Positions 1-8,599 of a DNA stretch of 47,449 nucleotides are shown here, one piece after another; the first letter of the stretch is position 1, and each line of letters opens with the position of its first letter. The DNA comes from Sphingopyxis soli. GTDB taxonomy: Bacteria > Pseudomonadota > Alphaproteobacteria > Sphingomonadales > Sphingomonadaceae. A model generated the notes under the pieces. That model had not been told where the DNA came from. It did no database searches and saw nothing but the letters and a program-made list of their open reading frames with translations. The stretch is from the NCBI RefSeq assembly GCF_018682675.1, contig NZ_JAFMTR010000089.1:1-47449 (forward strand), in the 5' to 3' direction. The translations under genes were made by a program, and so were the position numbers.

Positions 1-56
1 AACAGCGAGGCCATCGCCGCAGCCAGCATGACGAGAATTGAAAGGCTGGAATCCAC
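1..56 (-). CDS. Partial start of a possible secreted or membrane protein
   Basis: On the minus strand a GTG at 56 (or an ATG at 29) opens a frame that runs off the left edge of the window. The visible residues (VDSSLSILVMLAAAMASL) are hydrophobic and look like a signal peptide or first membrane helix. The frame lies 74 bases downstream of the TonB receptor stop on the same strand, so it could be the next gene of that operon. Fewer than 20 codons are visible, so no function can be given and the call may be a chance frame. Confidence 0.25.
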   Translation of the reverse strand, partial: MDSSLSILVMLAAAMASL

Positions 57-129
57 CCCAACACCGGCACGCAGCCCGTCTGAATCCCGCAGCCGGCGCC
101 CCGCAACAGAGCCCCGGCCGCCCGACCTA

Positions 130-2478
130 CTAGAAAGCGTAGCGCGCCATCAGCTGGAACACCGGCCCGGCCTTCTCGCGCTCCAGTTCATATTCGTCGA
201 AGTTGCGATCGATCTGATCCTCGACCGTCGTGAATTTGTTGAAGCGTTCGCGCTTCGCACCGTTCAACAGATTCTGCCCGACCGCGCGAATCGTGAAGCT
301 CTTCCCGAAACGCTTCTCGACGAAGATTTCAAGGTCGGCGCCATAGGTGGTGAACACCTCCTCGCCGACGGTGCGGTCGAAGGCCCGGCCTTGCTTGCGA
401 TAGGTCGCGCCGAATGCTGCGCCGATCGACCTGATGTCCTGGATCAGGCCGAAGTTATAGACATATTTGCTCTGGCCGTTGAAGCGGCGCTTGCCGAATT
501 CGTCGGTGATCTTGCTGTCGAGCCACGAGACGTTGCCGAAGATTCCGGTGTCGGGCAGGCCGACGAACCCGAGGTCGGTCGACAGGTCGAATTCGACGCC
601 ATAGACCTTGCCGTCGCCGATGTTCTGCGGCTGATAGACAAAGGTGCCCGGCCCTTCCGAGCCCTCTTCGCCGGTGTTGGTGAGCTCGATCAGGTCGTTC
701 ACCTTGCGGTAGAAGACGTTGATCCCGGCGATGCCCGAGCGGCCGAGGCGCTGTTCGTATCCGACATCGAAACCCCATGAGGTTTCGGGATCGAGCAGCG
801 GATTGCCGACAAGGTCGTTGTCGCCCAGCTCGGCCTCGAGCGTCGCGGGCGAAAGATAGTTGAACTCGGGCCGGCGACTCGTCCGCGCCGCCGATGCGGT
901 GATGCGGCCGCGCGCGCCGACGTCGATCTTGACCGATGCCGAGGGAAGCAGCTTGTCATAGTCGTTGGTGAAGCGCTGCAGCGCCGCCGGCACGGTCAGG
1001 TCGTCGATGGTGAGGTCGGTCGTCTCGTAGCGAACCCCGGCCTCCCACTTCACGCCCGGCATGTCGCCTTCGACAAGGACGAAGCCGTCGAGGCGCTTTT
1101 CCTCGATCATGTTCACGCCGCCCACCGCGGGCACGAAGGCGCCGAAGGTGCGGACGAACTCGGTCGGGTTGCGCGCGAACTGGTCATAGCCCTGACGATC
1201 GGCGGCGGTCAGATTGTAGCGGTCGCGCGGCGCCTCGGTGATCGACGTGTCGCGGTCCTTGTCCTGCCAGAAACCGCCGAAAACCAGCCTCGCGGTGTCG
1301 CCCAGCTCGACCTCATGCTCCAGCCGCACCGAAAACTCCTTGTCGGTGATGCCGGTGCGCGTCTGGTCGCCGGTAAAGCGCGGCAGCGCGCGATCGAACT
1401 CGACCTCATATTCGGTCTCGAAGCGATCCTCGTCGAAATAGGCGTAACCGACCTTCAGGCTCGTCTCGCCCGCCGACCAGCGATGCGCGAGCTTGCCGTT
1501 GACGCTGTAATTGTCCTGATTGATCTTCGCGACATTGGCGTTGTCGACGGTCAGATTGCCCGGCGGCGTCGCCCGGACCGGGCCGTTGACGGCGGTCGGA
1601 TCATCATATTCGAAACTGCGCTCGTCCTCGGTACGGTCGGTGTGGACATAGAAGCCGTTCACCGAGAAATCGGTGCTATCGCCCTTGATGTCATAGGTCG
1701 CGTTGAACGAATAATCCTTGCCCTCGCGCGTATCGCGCTGGTCTTCGCGGTTGTCGAAATCGTCGGTCGCGTAATCGGGGTTGTTCTCGGGCGAATCGCC
1801 ATAGCGCAGCGACAGCTTTTTCTTCGGGTTGTGGCGGCCCTGGAAATTGCCGCCGAGCAGGAAGCGGCCGGGGCCGAGCGCGCCGCCGACCACACCGCCG
1901 AGGCTGGGTTCGAGTTCATTGTCGTCGAACAGCAGCCCGCCCGCCCGGATATAGCCGCCGTCGAGCTCGTAACCGTCGCGCAGCTTGATGTTGAGCGTAC
2001 CGGCGACCGCATCGCCGGTGCGGCGCGCCGACGAGGAGCGGACGATCTCGACGCGGTCGATCAGCTCGGCGGGGATGCGGTCGAGGAAGAAGCTGCGGTC
2101 GGCGTTCGACCCCGGCACCTTCTCGCCGTTGATCAGGATCTGGGTGTAGCCCGGCGGCAGGCCGCGCAGCCGCGCTCCGTCGCTTTCGATGACGTCGGAG
2201 AGGAAGGTCACCGACGGCACCCGCTTCAACGCGTCGCCCGCGGTCAGCGGCTCGAAGCGCTGGAAATATTCGCTGTCGTAGGAAACGACCGGTTCGGCTT
2301 CGTTCTCGCTGCGGTTGCGATAGCCGATGCCGCCGAGAACGACGATTTCCTGCGACGTCGTGATCGTGCCATCCTCATTCTGGACCGGCGCCGCATCCTG
2401 CGCGGCGGCGGGACTGGCGGCAAGCGCGGCGACAATGGCGAGCGTTGCGGCGGAATGTAGGCGGAAAGGTCGAATCAT
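130..2478 (-). CDS. TonB-dependent outer-membrane receptor, probably for phytate or an inositol phosphate
   Basis: This 782-residue outer-membrane receptor has a signal peptide (residues 1-26, ending SPAAAQ), a plug domain (about 50-170, with the typical DRVEIVRSSSARRTGDAVAGTLNIKL end), and a long beta-barrel ending in aromatic Phe (FQLMARYAF), the usual outer-membrane insertion signal. TonB receptors take scarce ligands through the outer membrane using TonB-ExbBD energy. The ATG at 2478 has a GGGGG-type ribosome binding site. The gene is divergent from a beta-propeller phytase and shares a 170-base promoter region with a Pho-box-like repeat. Pairing of such receptors with phytases is known in proteobacteria. 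The substrate (phytate or its products) is inferred from this neighbour only; the protein could import another ligand. Confidence 0.9.
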   Translation of the reverse strand: MIRPFRLHSAATLAIVAALAASPAAAQDAAPVQNEDGTITTSQEIVVLGGIGYRNRSENEAEPVVSYDSEYFQRFEPLTAGDALKRVPSVTFLSDVIESDGARLRGLPPGYTQILINGEKVPGSNADRSFFLDRIPAELIDRVEIVRSSSARRTGDAVAGTLNIKLRDGYELDGGYIRAGGLLFDDNELEPSLGGVVGGALGPGRFLLGGNFQGRHNPKKKLSLRYGDSPENNPDYATDDFDNREDQRDTREGKDYSFNATYDIKGDSTDFSVNGFYVHTDRTEDERSFEYDDPTAVNGPVRATPPGNLTVDNANVAKINQDNYSVNGKLAHRWSAGETSLKVGYAYFDEDRFETEYEVEFDRALPRFTGDQTRTGITDKEFSVRLEHEVELGDTARLVFGGFWQDKDRDTSITEAPRDRYNLTAADRQGYDQFARNPTEFVRTFGAFVPAVGGVNMIEEKRLDGFVLVEGDMPGVKWEAGVRYETTDLTIDDLTVPAALQRFTNDYDKLLPSASVKIDVGARGRITASAARTSRRPEFNYLSPATLEAELGDNDLVGNPLLDPETSWGFDVGYEQRLGRSGIAGINVFYRKVNDLIELTNTGEEGSEGPGTFVYQPQNIGDGKVYGVEFDLSTDLGFVGLPDTGIFGNVSWLDSKITDEFGKRRFNGQSKYVYNFGLIQDIRSIGAAFGATYRKQGRAFDRTVGEEVFTTYGADLEIFVEKRFGKSFTIRAVGQNLLNGAKRERFNKFTTVEDQIDRNFDEYELEREKAGPVFQLMARYAF

Positions 2479-2546
2479 GAATGGGGCCCCCTTGTTTGCG
2501 TTGCCGGGCGTCTAGGGGCGGGGTGTGACAGTTTGCGGCGACAGAC

Positions 2547-2575
2547 ATGACGGTTCGATGACGCTTAAGTGACGG
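2547..2575 (-). promoter_or_regulatory. Candidate Pho box: three direct repeats with 11-bp period
   Basis: The plus strand reads TGACGGTTCGA, TGACGCTTAAG, TGACGG at 2548, 2559 and 2570, an exact 11-base spacing. On the minus strand this is CGTCAY repeated, close to the CTGTCAY units of PhoB boxes, which also repeat every 11 bases. Two further CTGTCR units lie at 2539-2544 and 2526-2531. The site is about 70-97 bases upstream of the receptor start and 77-105 upstream of the phytase start, so it could serve both. PhoB binding is inferred. Confidence 0.55.
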
Positions 2576-2651
2576 AAATATTGTGGGATTGACGCGCCGC
2601 GACTTTACTGGAACGGGGCGCGACCGACAGTCAGCGACAGGGGAATTCGCC

Positions 2652-3680
2652 ATGATCCGGATCGGTACATCACGCCTCTGCGGCATCGCCGCACTCGGCC
2701 TTGCCCTCGCGGGCTGCGCAGCGGGCGGGGCAAAGCCCGCCATATCCGGACTGCCGCCGGTGCAGGTCGCCGCGAACGGCGAGACCGCGCCGGTCGGAAC
2801 CGGCAAGGCAGATGCGGCCGACGATCCGGCGATCTGGATCGATCCTGCGAACCCGAACCGCGCGCTGATCGTCGCGACCGACAAGAAGGCCGGACTTCAC
2901 GTCTATGACCTGACGGGCAAGGGCATCGCCTTTACGCAGGCGGGGCGCGTCAACAATGTCGACGTCGCAGGCAACATCATCGTCGCAAGCGACCGCAACG
3001 ACGGGGTGAATGCGCATCTCGCGCTGTTCCGCCTCGACGCCGACACGCCAGCGATCGTCTCGCTCGGCCGCGCCGCGGCGGGCGCGGGCGAGGCCTATGG
3101 CCTCTGCCTCAAGAAGACCGCCCCCGGAGCGCCGATCACCGCCGCACTGATCGTCAAGGACGGCACGGTGCGCGTCGGCACGCTGACCGTCGAGGGGACG
3201 CCGACCTTTGCGGTCCAGTGGGAGTACAAGATCCCGACCCAGTCCGAAGGCTGCGTCTTCGACGGCGACACGCTTTATGTGGGCGAGGAAGACGCCGGCA
3301 TCTGGCAACTCGTGCAAAGCGGCACCACCGCCACTGCGCGCCTCGTCGCGCCGGTCGACAACCAGCGCCTCGTCGCCGACGTCGAAGGCCTCGCGACGAT
3401 CGACCACAAGGGCCAGCGCTACCTGCTCGCCTCATCACAGGGCGATAATGCCTATGCGGTCTTCAAGCTGCCTTCGATGGATTATGTCGGCCGCTTTGCG
3501 GTCGCGGCGGGCACGTTCGGCGCGACGAGCGAGACCGACGGGATCGAGGCCGTCGCGGGCAATTTCGGCCCTGCCTATCCCGACGGCATCTTCCTGGCGC
3601 AGGACGGTGACAACGCCCCCAAGGCGCAGAATTTCAAGCTGGTGCGCTGGGACCAGATCGCGGCGGCGCTGGGGCTCTGA
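2652..3680 (+). CDS. Beta-propeller phytase (3-phytase), lipoprotein
   Basis: Beta-propeller phytases release phosphate from myo-inositol hexakisphosphate in a calcium-dependent way. The diagnostic N-terminal blade motifs are clear: DDPAIWIDPANPNRALIVATDKKAGLHVYDLTGK-like sequence near residues 55-90, then NNVDV and SDRNDGVNAHLALF. The mature protein starts with a lipobox (LAGC, Cys22), so it is probably membrane-anchored in the periplasm or outer membrane. I chose the ATG at 2652 because it follows an AGGGGAA site and begins the signal peptide; an upstream GTG at 2583 would add 23 residues without a sensible signal sequence. Length (342 residues) fits the family. It is divergent from the TonB receptor, which suggests joint phosphate scavenging. 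Confidence 0.92.
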   Translation: MIRIGTSRLCGIAALGLALAGCAAGGAKPAISGLPPVQVAANGETAPVGTGKADAADDPAIWIDPANPNRALIVATDKKAGLHVYDLTGKGIAFTQAGRVNNVDVAGNIIVASDRNDGVNAHLALFRLDADTPAIVSLGRAAAGAGEAYGLCLKKTAPGAPITAALIVKDGTVRVGTLTVEGTPTFAVQWEYKIPTQSEGCVFDGDTLYVGEEDAGIWQLVQSGTTATARLVAPVDNQRLVADVEGLATIDHKGQRYLLASSQGDNAYAVFKLPSMDYVGRFAVAAGTFGATSETDGIEAVAGNFGPAYPDGIFLAQDGDNAPKAQNFKLVRWDQIAAALGL

Positions 3681-3709
3681 TCCGACGCCGAGGGAAAGCT
3701 GGTCGTGTC

Positions 3710-3723
3710 CCCGCGAAGGCGGG
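3710..3723. repeat. Short REP-like hairpin
   Basis: CCCGC-GAAG-GCGGG forms a 5-bp stem with a GAAG loop between the phytase and purH. The same core occurs as a longer copy at 6190-6209, so it is one member of a small dispersed repeat family. Confidence 0.5.
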
Positions 3724-3820
3724 TGAACGATGCTTTTAAGGGGCGACATGGCTTGCGATAGGGGGCGCACGCGCCTAGGGGGTCCGCGTCTTTCCCATCC
3801 CTGCAAAGGCCGCCCTTCCC

Positions 3821-5413
3821 ATGACCGACCTGATTCCCGTCCGCCGCGCGCTTCTTTCCGTCAGCGACAAGGCGGGGCTCGCCGAGCTTGCCGCCGCGCT
3901 CGTCCGCCATGGCGTCGAGCTGGTGTCGACCGGCGGCACCGCAAAGGCGCTGCGCGAAGCGGGGCATGACGTGCGCGACGTCTCCGACCTCACCGGCTTT
4001 CCCGAGATGATGGACGGCCGCGTCAAGACGCTGCACCCGACGGTCCATGGCGGCATCCTTGCGGTGCGCGACGATGCTGCGCATGTCGCGTCGATGGAAG
4101 AGCATGGCATCGGCGCGATCGATCTGGTCGTCGTCAACCTCTACCCCTTCCTCCAGACGGTAATGAGCGGTGCCGACCGCGACACGATTATCGAGAATAT
4201 CGACATCGGCGGCCCCGCGATGGTGCGCTCGTCGGCGAAGAACCACGCCTTCGTCGGCATCGTCGCCGAGCCCCAGGATTATGCCGCGGTGATCGCCGAG
4301 ATGGACGCCAATGGCGGCGCGACCACCCTCGCCCTGCGCAAGCGCCTCGCCGCGACCGCTTTCGCGCACACGGCAACCTATGACAGCATGATCGCGCAAT
4401 GGTTCGCTTTCGCCGATCAGGGCAAATTCTTCCCCGACACGCTGCCGCTCACCGCGAAGCTCGCGACCGAACTGCGCTATGGCGAGAATCCGCACCAGAA
4501 AGCCGCGCTCTACCTGCCCACCGGCCCCGCCGCGCGCGGCATCGCGCAGGCCGAGCAGGTGCAGGGCAAGGAGCTCAGCTACAATAATATCAACGATGCC
4601 GACGCCGCGCTCGAACTCGTCGCCGAATTCCGCGACGCCGATCCGACCTGCGTCATCGTCAAGCACGCCAACCCTTGCGGCGTCGCGACCGCCGTGACGA
4701 TCGCCGAGGCCTATGACGCGGCGCTCAAGTGCGACGACGTCTCGGCGTTCGGCGGCATCATCGCGGTCAACCGGCCGCTCGACGGCGCCACCGCCGAGCT
4801 GATCAGCGGCATCTTCACCGAAGTCGTCTGCGCCCCCGACGCCGACGCCGATGCCCGCGCAGTGTTCGCGAAGAAGAAGAATCTCCGCCTGCTGCTGACC
4901 GGCGAGCTGCCCGATCCGGCGCGCGGCGGGCTGATGCTCAAGACGATCGCCGGCGGCTGGCTCGCGCAGAGCCGCGACAATGGCCGCATCACCCCCGCCG
5001 ACCTCAAGGTCGTCACCGACCGCGCGCCGACCGAAGAGGAGCTCACCGACGCGCTCTTCGCCTGGACGGTCGCCAAGCATGTGAAGTCGAACGCGATCGT
5101 CTATGCCAAGGGCGGCGCGACCGCGGGCATCGGCGCAGGCCAGATGAACCGCCGCGACAGCGCACGTATCGCGGCGGTCAAAGCGCGCGAAGCCGCCGAA
5201 TCGCACGGGTGGGCCGTGCCGCGCACCGTCGGCAGCGCGGTTGCGAGCGACGCCTTCTTCCCGTTCGCCGACGGGCTGCTCGCCGCGGTCGAGGCGGGCG
5301 CGACCTGCGTGATCCAGCCGGGCGGTTCGATCCGCGACGACGAGGTGATCGCGGCAGCAAACGAAGCCGGGCTCGCGATGGTGTTCACCGGGATGCGGCA
5401 TTTCCGGCACTGA
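3821..5413 (+). CDS. purH: Bifunctional AICAR formyltransferase / IMP cyclohydrolase
   Basis: PurH carries out the last two steps of de novo IMP synthesis in the cytoplasm: formylation of AICAR with 10-formyl-tetrahydrofolate, then ring closure to IMP. The N-terminal cyclohydrolase (MGS-like) domain shows [26 protein letters not shown] and [13 protein letters not shown]. The C-terminal transformylase domain shows [23 protein letters not shown] (Lys281-His282, the catalytic region) and AFGGIIAVN. The 530-residue length is typical. It stands alone, 140 bases downstream of the phytase, and the YqaA-like gene follows after 68 bases. Confidence 0.98.
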   Translation: MTDLIPVRRALLSVSDKAGLAELAAALVRHGVELVSTGGTAKALREAGHDVRDVSDLTGFPEMMDGRVKTLHPTVHGGILAVRDDAAHVASMEEHGIGAIDLVVVNLYPFLQTVMSGADRDTIIENIDIGGPAMVRSSAKNHAFVGIVAEPQDYAAVIAEMDANGGATTLALRKRLAATAFAHTATYDSMIAQWFAFADQGKFFPDTLPLTAKLATELRYGENPHQKAALYLPTGPAARGIAQAEQVQGKELSYNNINDADAALELVAEFRDADPTCVIVKHANPCGVATAVTIAEAYDAALKCDDVSAFGGIIAVNRPLDGATAELISGIFTEVVCAPDADADARAVFAKKKNLRLLLTGELPDPARGGLMLKTIAGGWLAQSRDNGRITPADLKVVTDRAPTEEELTDALFAWTVAKHVKSNAIVYAKGGATAGIGAGQMNRRDSARIAAVKAREAAESHGWAVPRTVGSAVASDAFFPFADGLLAAVEAGATCVIQPGGSIRDDEVIAAANEAGLAMVFTGMRHFRH

Positions 5414-5481
5414 TCGTCTCGACTTAGCCCAATGTCGGCGGCATAGACGCTGCAGCGCAATTGTCGCGCCAGAGGATCAGC

Positions 5482-6162
5482 ATGACCGAAATCGTCCGCA
5501 AGCCGTCGATCATCCAGCGGCTCTACACCTGGACGATGGAGAAATCGGCGCATCCGCACGCCGAGTTCTGGCTGGCGCTGGTCTCGTTCGTCGAGGCCAG
5601 CTTCTTCCCGATCCCGCCACATCCGCTGCTCGGGCTGATGTGCCTCGCGAACCCCAAAAGGGCGGTGCGCTACGCGATCATCTGCACGCTCGCGTCGGTC
5701 GCGGGCGGGATGCTCGGCTATTCGATCGGCTATTTCCTCTACGAGAGCGTCGGGCTGTGGCTGCTCGGCGTACTCGGGCTCACCGACGCCTTTCCGTCGG
5801 CCGCCTGCTACCTGCGCGAATTCGGCGCCGAGATCATCCTGATCAAGGGCGCGACGCCGATCCCGTTCAAGCTGCTGACGATCACCGCCGGCTTCATCCA
5901 CATGAATTTCTGGACCTTCCTGTGGGCGAGCCTCGCCAGCCGGGCTTTTTCGTTCATGCTCGTCGGAATCCTGTTCCGGCTGTTCGGGGCGCCGATCAAG
6001 GCGTTCATCGACAAATATCTGATCTGGGTCACCGGCGCCTTCCTCGTCGCCGTGGTCGCGGGCTTCGTCGCGATCGGCGCGCTGTCGGGCGACAAGGGCG
6101 AGCAAAAGGTCGACAAATGCAGCGGCGCGACGCTGGAAAGCATCGGGCTCGACCGGAAGTAA
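5482..6162 (+). CDS. YqaA/DedA-like inner-membrane protein (VTT domain)
   Basis: This 226-residue membrane protein resembles the YqaA branch of the DedA/SNARE-associated (VTT) family. Visible features are a first helix containing [17 protein letters not shown], a G-rich segment ([19 protein letters not shown]), and a re-entrant-type segment with [16 protein letters not shown], followed by more helices and a short hydrophilic tail. Family members act in membrane homeostasis and lipid or proton handling, but the substrate of this one is not known. The ATG at 5482 is preferred over a TTG at 5461 because it follows AGAGGATC and starts the conserved region. REP-like hairpins lie directly downstream and separate it from the convergent VOC gene. 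Confidence 0.8.
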   Translation: MTEIVRKPSIIQRLYTWTMEKSAHPHAEFWLALVSFVEASFFPIPPHPLLGLMCLANPKRAVRYAIICTLASVAGGMLGYSIGYFLYESVGLWLLGVLGLTDAFPSAACYLREFGAEIILIKGATPIPFKLLTITAGFIHMNFWTFLWASLASRAFSFMLVGILFRLFGAPIKAFIDKYLIWVTGAFLVAVVAGFVAIGALSGDKGEQKVDKCSGATLESIGLDRK

Positions 6163-6184
6163 GACCGCCCATCGGTTGCTGCCG

Positions 6185-6272
6185 TGCGTGTCCCCGCGAA
6201 GGCGGGGACCCATCACCGGACGATGCCAATCAGAACCGGCAGGAGATGGGCTCCCGCCGTCGCGGGGGCACA
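6185..6272. repeat. Paired REP-like hairpins between convergent genes
   Basis: GTCCCCGC-GAAG-GCGGGGAC (6190-6209) is a perfect 8-bp stem. A second hairpin, CCCGC-CGTC-GCGGG (6253-6266), follows about 45 bases later in inverted arrangement. The pair lies between the yqaA-like gene and the VOC gene, whose 3' ends face each other, so it may also act as a bidirectional terminator, although no T-run is present. Confidence 0.6.
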
Positions 6273-6292
6273 CTGCATTTTACCGCGATTAT

Positions 6293-6850
6293 CTATTCGT
6301 TCGCCGCCGCGTGCAGCCAATCCGCGTGGCGCGGAGCCTTCTTGGTCTGGCTCCATTCCTCGAGCATCAGCGGCGCGACGCGCTTCAGCTCGGCATATTG
6401 TTCGTCGGTGCCGATGTCGCACGCCAGTTCCACCCGGTGCCCGTTGGGGTCGAAGAAATAGATCGACTTGAAGATGCCGTGATGCGTCGGCCCCAGCACG
6501 TCGATGCCGTTCGCGGTCAGATGTTCCTTCGCGGCGACCAGCTCGTCATAGCTGCCGACCTTGAACGCCAGATGCTGGACCCACTTCGGCGTATTCTCGT
6601 CGCGCCCCATGTCGGGCTGGTTCGGCAGCTCGAAGAAAGCCAGGATGTTGCCGTTACCCGCGTCGAGGAAGACGTGCATGTACGGGTCATATTCGCCCGT
6701 CGACGGCACATGATCCTCGGCAAAGGCGGTGGTATAGGTCATGCCGAGCATGGCCTCGTACCACTCGACCGTCTCCTTCGCGTCCTTGCAGCGATAGGCG
6801 GCGTGGTGGACCCCGCCCAGTTTGATCGGGCTTTTGGTCGGACTCGTCAT
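6293..6850 (-). CDS. VOC-family protein (glyoxalase/extradiol dioxygenase-like)
   Basis: The 185-residue product has the paired beta-alpha-beta-beta-beta modules of the vicinal-oxygen-chelate fold. Candidate metal ligands are His15 or His16 (GGVHHAAY), the His of VQHLAFKV and the Glu of GHRVELAC, a 2-His-1-Glu set. VOC proteins include glyoxalase I, extradiol dioxygenases and epimerases. Its ATG overlaps the hppD stop (ATGA at 6847-6850), so the two genes are translationally coupled. That suggests a role near homogentisate or tyrosine catabolism, but the reaction is not known. Confidence 0.85.
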   Translation of the reverse strand: MTSPTKSPIKLGGVHHAAYRCKDAKETVEWYEAMLGMTYTTAFAEDHVPSTGEYDPYMHVFLDAGNGNILAFFELPNQPDMGRDENTPKWVQHLAFKVGSYDELVAAKEHLTANGIDVLGPTHHGIFKSIYFFDPNGHRVELACDIGTDEQYAELKRVAPLMLEEWSQTKKAPRHADWLHAAANE

Positions 6851-7935
6851 TCGGCGGGTTCCTCGACGTTGAGCGCGCCGCGACGGATCTGGTCCATTTC
6901 CATCGATTTGAACAGCGCAGTGAAATTGCCCTCGCCGAAACCCTCGTCCTTCTTGCGCTGGATGAATTCGAAGAAGACCGGGCCGATGACGGTCTGGCCG
7001 AAGATCTGGAGCAGCAGGCGCGGGTCGCCGTCCTGGGTCGATCCGTCGAGCAGGATGCCGCGCGACTGGAGTTCCTCGACCGGCTCGCCATGGCCCGGCA
7101 GGCGGTCGGCGAGCATCTCGTAATAGGTCGCCGGCGGTGCGGGCGCGAACGGATTGCCAAGCGCCTTGAGCTTGTCCCACGCCGCGTAAAGATCGTCGCA
7201 GGCAAAGGCGATGTGCTGGATGCCCTCGCCATTATAGGCGCGCAGATATTCCTCGATCTGGCCGCCGCCGCCCGCGCCCTCTTCGTTGAGCGGGATGCGG
7301 ATCTTGCCGTCGGGCGCGGTCATCGCCTTCGATGTCAGGCCGGTATATTCGCCCTTGATGTCGAAATAGCGGATTTCGCGGAAGCCCGCGATGCGCTCGT
7401 AGAAGGCGGCCCAATGCGCCATGCGGCCGCCATAGACATTGTGGGTCAGGTGATCGATCACCTTCAGCCCGGCGCCTTCGGGATGACGATCGACCCCCTC
7501 CTCATAGACGAAATCAATGTCGTAAATGCTGAGGTCGTCGCCATACCGGTCGATGAGGTAGATGATCGAGCCGCCGATGCCGCGGATTGCAGGCAGGCGA
7601 AGCTCCATCGGACCGGGCGTCGTCTCGACCGGCTCGGCCCCGCGTTCGATCGCCTCGGCATAGGCTTTCGCCGCATCGCGCACGCGCCAGCCCATGCCGC
7701 ACGCCGACGGGCCGTGCTCGGCGGCGAAATAGGCGGCGGGCGATCTGGGTTCGTAATTGGCGATCAGGTTGATCCCGCCCTGCCGCCACAGCTGGACATC
7801 CTTGGAGCGGTGGCGCGCGATCAGCGTGAAGCCCATGCGTTCGAAAACGGGCTCGAGAATGCCCTTATCGGGCGCCGAGAATTCGACGAACTCGAAGCCA
7901 TCGAGGCCCAGCGGGTTTTCGAACAGGTCGGCCAT
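6847..7935 (-). CDS. hppD: 4-hydroxyphenylpyruvate dioxygenase
   Basis: This Fe(II) dioxygenase converts 4-hydroxyphenylpyruvate to homogentisate in tyrosine degradation. The three iron ligands are visible: His162 (IDHLTHNVY), His241 (GIQHIAFA) and Glu323 (VFFEFIQRK). The C-terminal [20 protein letters not shown] block is also typical. I chose the ATG at 7935 ([16 protein letters not shown]), giving 362 residues. An ATG at 7950 is possible, but it lies directly against the upstream palindrome and has no ribosome binding site, whereas GGGATT precedes 7935. A consensus promoter with an operator-like palindrome sits just upstream. Homogentisate 1,2-dioxygenase is not in the window. Confidence 0.96.
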   Translation of the reverse strand: MADLFENPLGLDGFEFVEFSAPDKGILEPVFERMGFTLIARHRSKDVQLWRQGGINLIANYEPRSPAAYFAAEHGPSACGMGWRVRDAAKAYAEAIERGAEPVETTPGPMELRLPAIRGIGGSIIYLIDRYGDDLSIYDIDFVYEEGVDRHPEGAGLKVIDHLTHNVYGGRMAHWAAFYERIAGFREIRYFDIKGEYTGLTSKAMTAPDGKIRIPLNEEGAGGGGQIEEYLRAYNGEGIQHIAFACDDLYAAWDKLKALGNPFAPAPPATYYEMLADRLPGHGEPVEELQSRGILLDGSTQDGDPRLLLQIFGQTVIGPVFFEFIQRKKDEGFGEGNFTALFKSMEMDQIRRGALNVEEPAE

Positions 7936-7951
7936 GGCAATCAATCCCATC

Positions 7952-7969
7952 TAGTTTCAATTGAAACTA
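7952..7969. promoter_or_regulatory. Perfect 18-bp palindromic operator upstream of hppD
   Basis: TAGTTTCAATTGAAACTA is a perfect palindrome. It directly follows the -10 box of the hppD promoter and covers the expected transcription start, an ideal place for a repressor. The shape (TTTCAA-TTGAAA) resembles MarR-family operators; the regulator itself is not in the window. Confidence 0.7.
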
Positions 7970-7997
7970 TTATCGCCATATCGCCCCGGCAAGTCAA
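7969..7997 (-). promoter_or_regulatory. Sigma-70-type promoter of hppD
   Basis: On the minus strand TTGACT (7992-7997) and GATAAT (7969-7974) are separated by exactly 17 bases, close to the housekeeping consensus. The expected start site is near 7962, inside the palindrome. The -35 box overlaps the last codons of the upstream gene. Confidence 0.75.
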
Positions 7998-8512
7998 GGC
8001 TGGGCCGATGCCGGCCCATCATAGGTGAAGCCACCTCGCTGCCTCACACGCGGGCCGAGCTGGGCGGCCTGCCCGATACGTATCTGGACCTGGTAATAAT
8101 ATTTGTCGGTCGGCTTTCCACTGTCATCGAAAAAGGCGATCTTCACCCGCTGCGCGACGCCACGCACCATGATTGTCCGGCCCTTGAAGCGTTTCTCCGC
8201 CGCCGCCAGCCCCTCGCCTTCGGCGAGCTCTGCCATCACCGCTGCGGGGATTGCGATGGTAAGGCAGTTGCGGTCGCGATAATCGGTTTCGGAATTGAGG
8301 TAGTAGATACCCTTCTGCTCGCCAACCGCTTTCACTTCCATCCGGAAGGTGCCGGCGATCCCGGCTTTCGGCGCCAGATAGGAGGCATAGGTCACGGCCT
8401 CGACCGGCGAGATGCAATCGTCGCTGCAGGTGATCGGCCGCGGCGCAGTCGTCACCGGGGGCGGAATCTTGGCGACGGGATTGGCGGCCAGCAACAGGGT
8501 CGCAAGAAACAT
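7994..8512 (-). CDS. Hypothetical secreted protein
   Basis: I do not recognise a family for this 172-residue protein. The short hydrophobic N-terminus (MFLATLLLAANPVA) could be a signal peptide, and CSDDC (residues 29-33) offers two close cysteines that may form a disulfide in the periplasm. The rest is mixed polar and beta-like (GTFRMEVKAVGEQKGIYYLNSE, RTIMVRGVAQRVKIAFFD). A GGAGGAAG ribosome binding site lies 8 bases before the ATG. The stop codon overlaps the -35 box of hppD, so the two genes are adjacent, but hppD has its own promoter. Confidence 0.65.
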   Translation of the reverse strand: MFLATLLLAANPVAKIPPPVTTAPRPITCSDDCISPVEAVTYASYLAPKAGIAGTFRMEVKAVGEQKGIYYLNSETDYRDRNCLTIAIPAAVMAELAEGEGLAAAEKRFKGRTIMVRGVAQRVKIAFFDDSGKPTDKYYYQVQIRIGQAAQLGPRVRQRGGFTYDGPASAQP

Positions 8513-8599
8513 CGGGGCTCTTCCTCCATGATTCGATCCCGGAACGGATCGTCATCGTCGTCCGTCCCGCGATCCGGAGCAATCCCCCAAAGGATCCGA

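Noticed and set aside
3575..5410. Long open frame antisense to purH
   Set aside because: It mirrors purH in GC-rich DNA and has an Arg/Asp/Gly-rich composition with no recognisable domain.
6293..6850. Homogentisate 1,2-dioxygenase
   Set aside because: The protein is a short VOC protein; the cupin pattern and length of homogentisate dioxygenase are absent.
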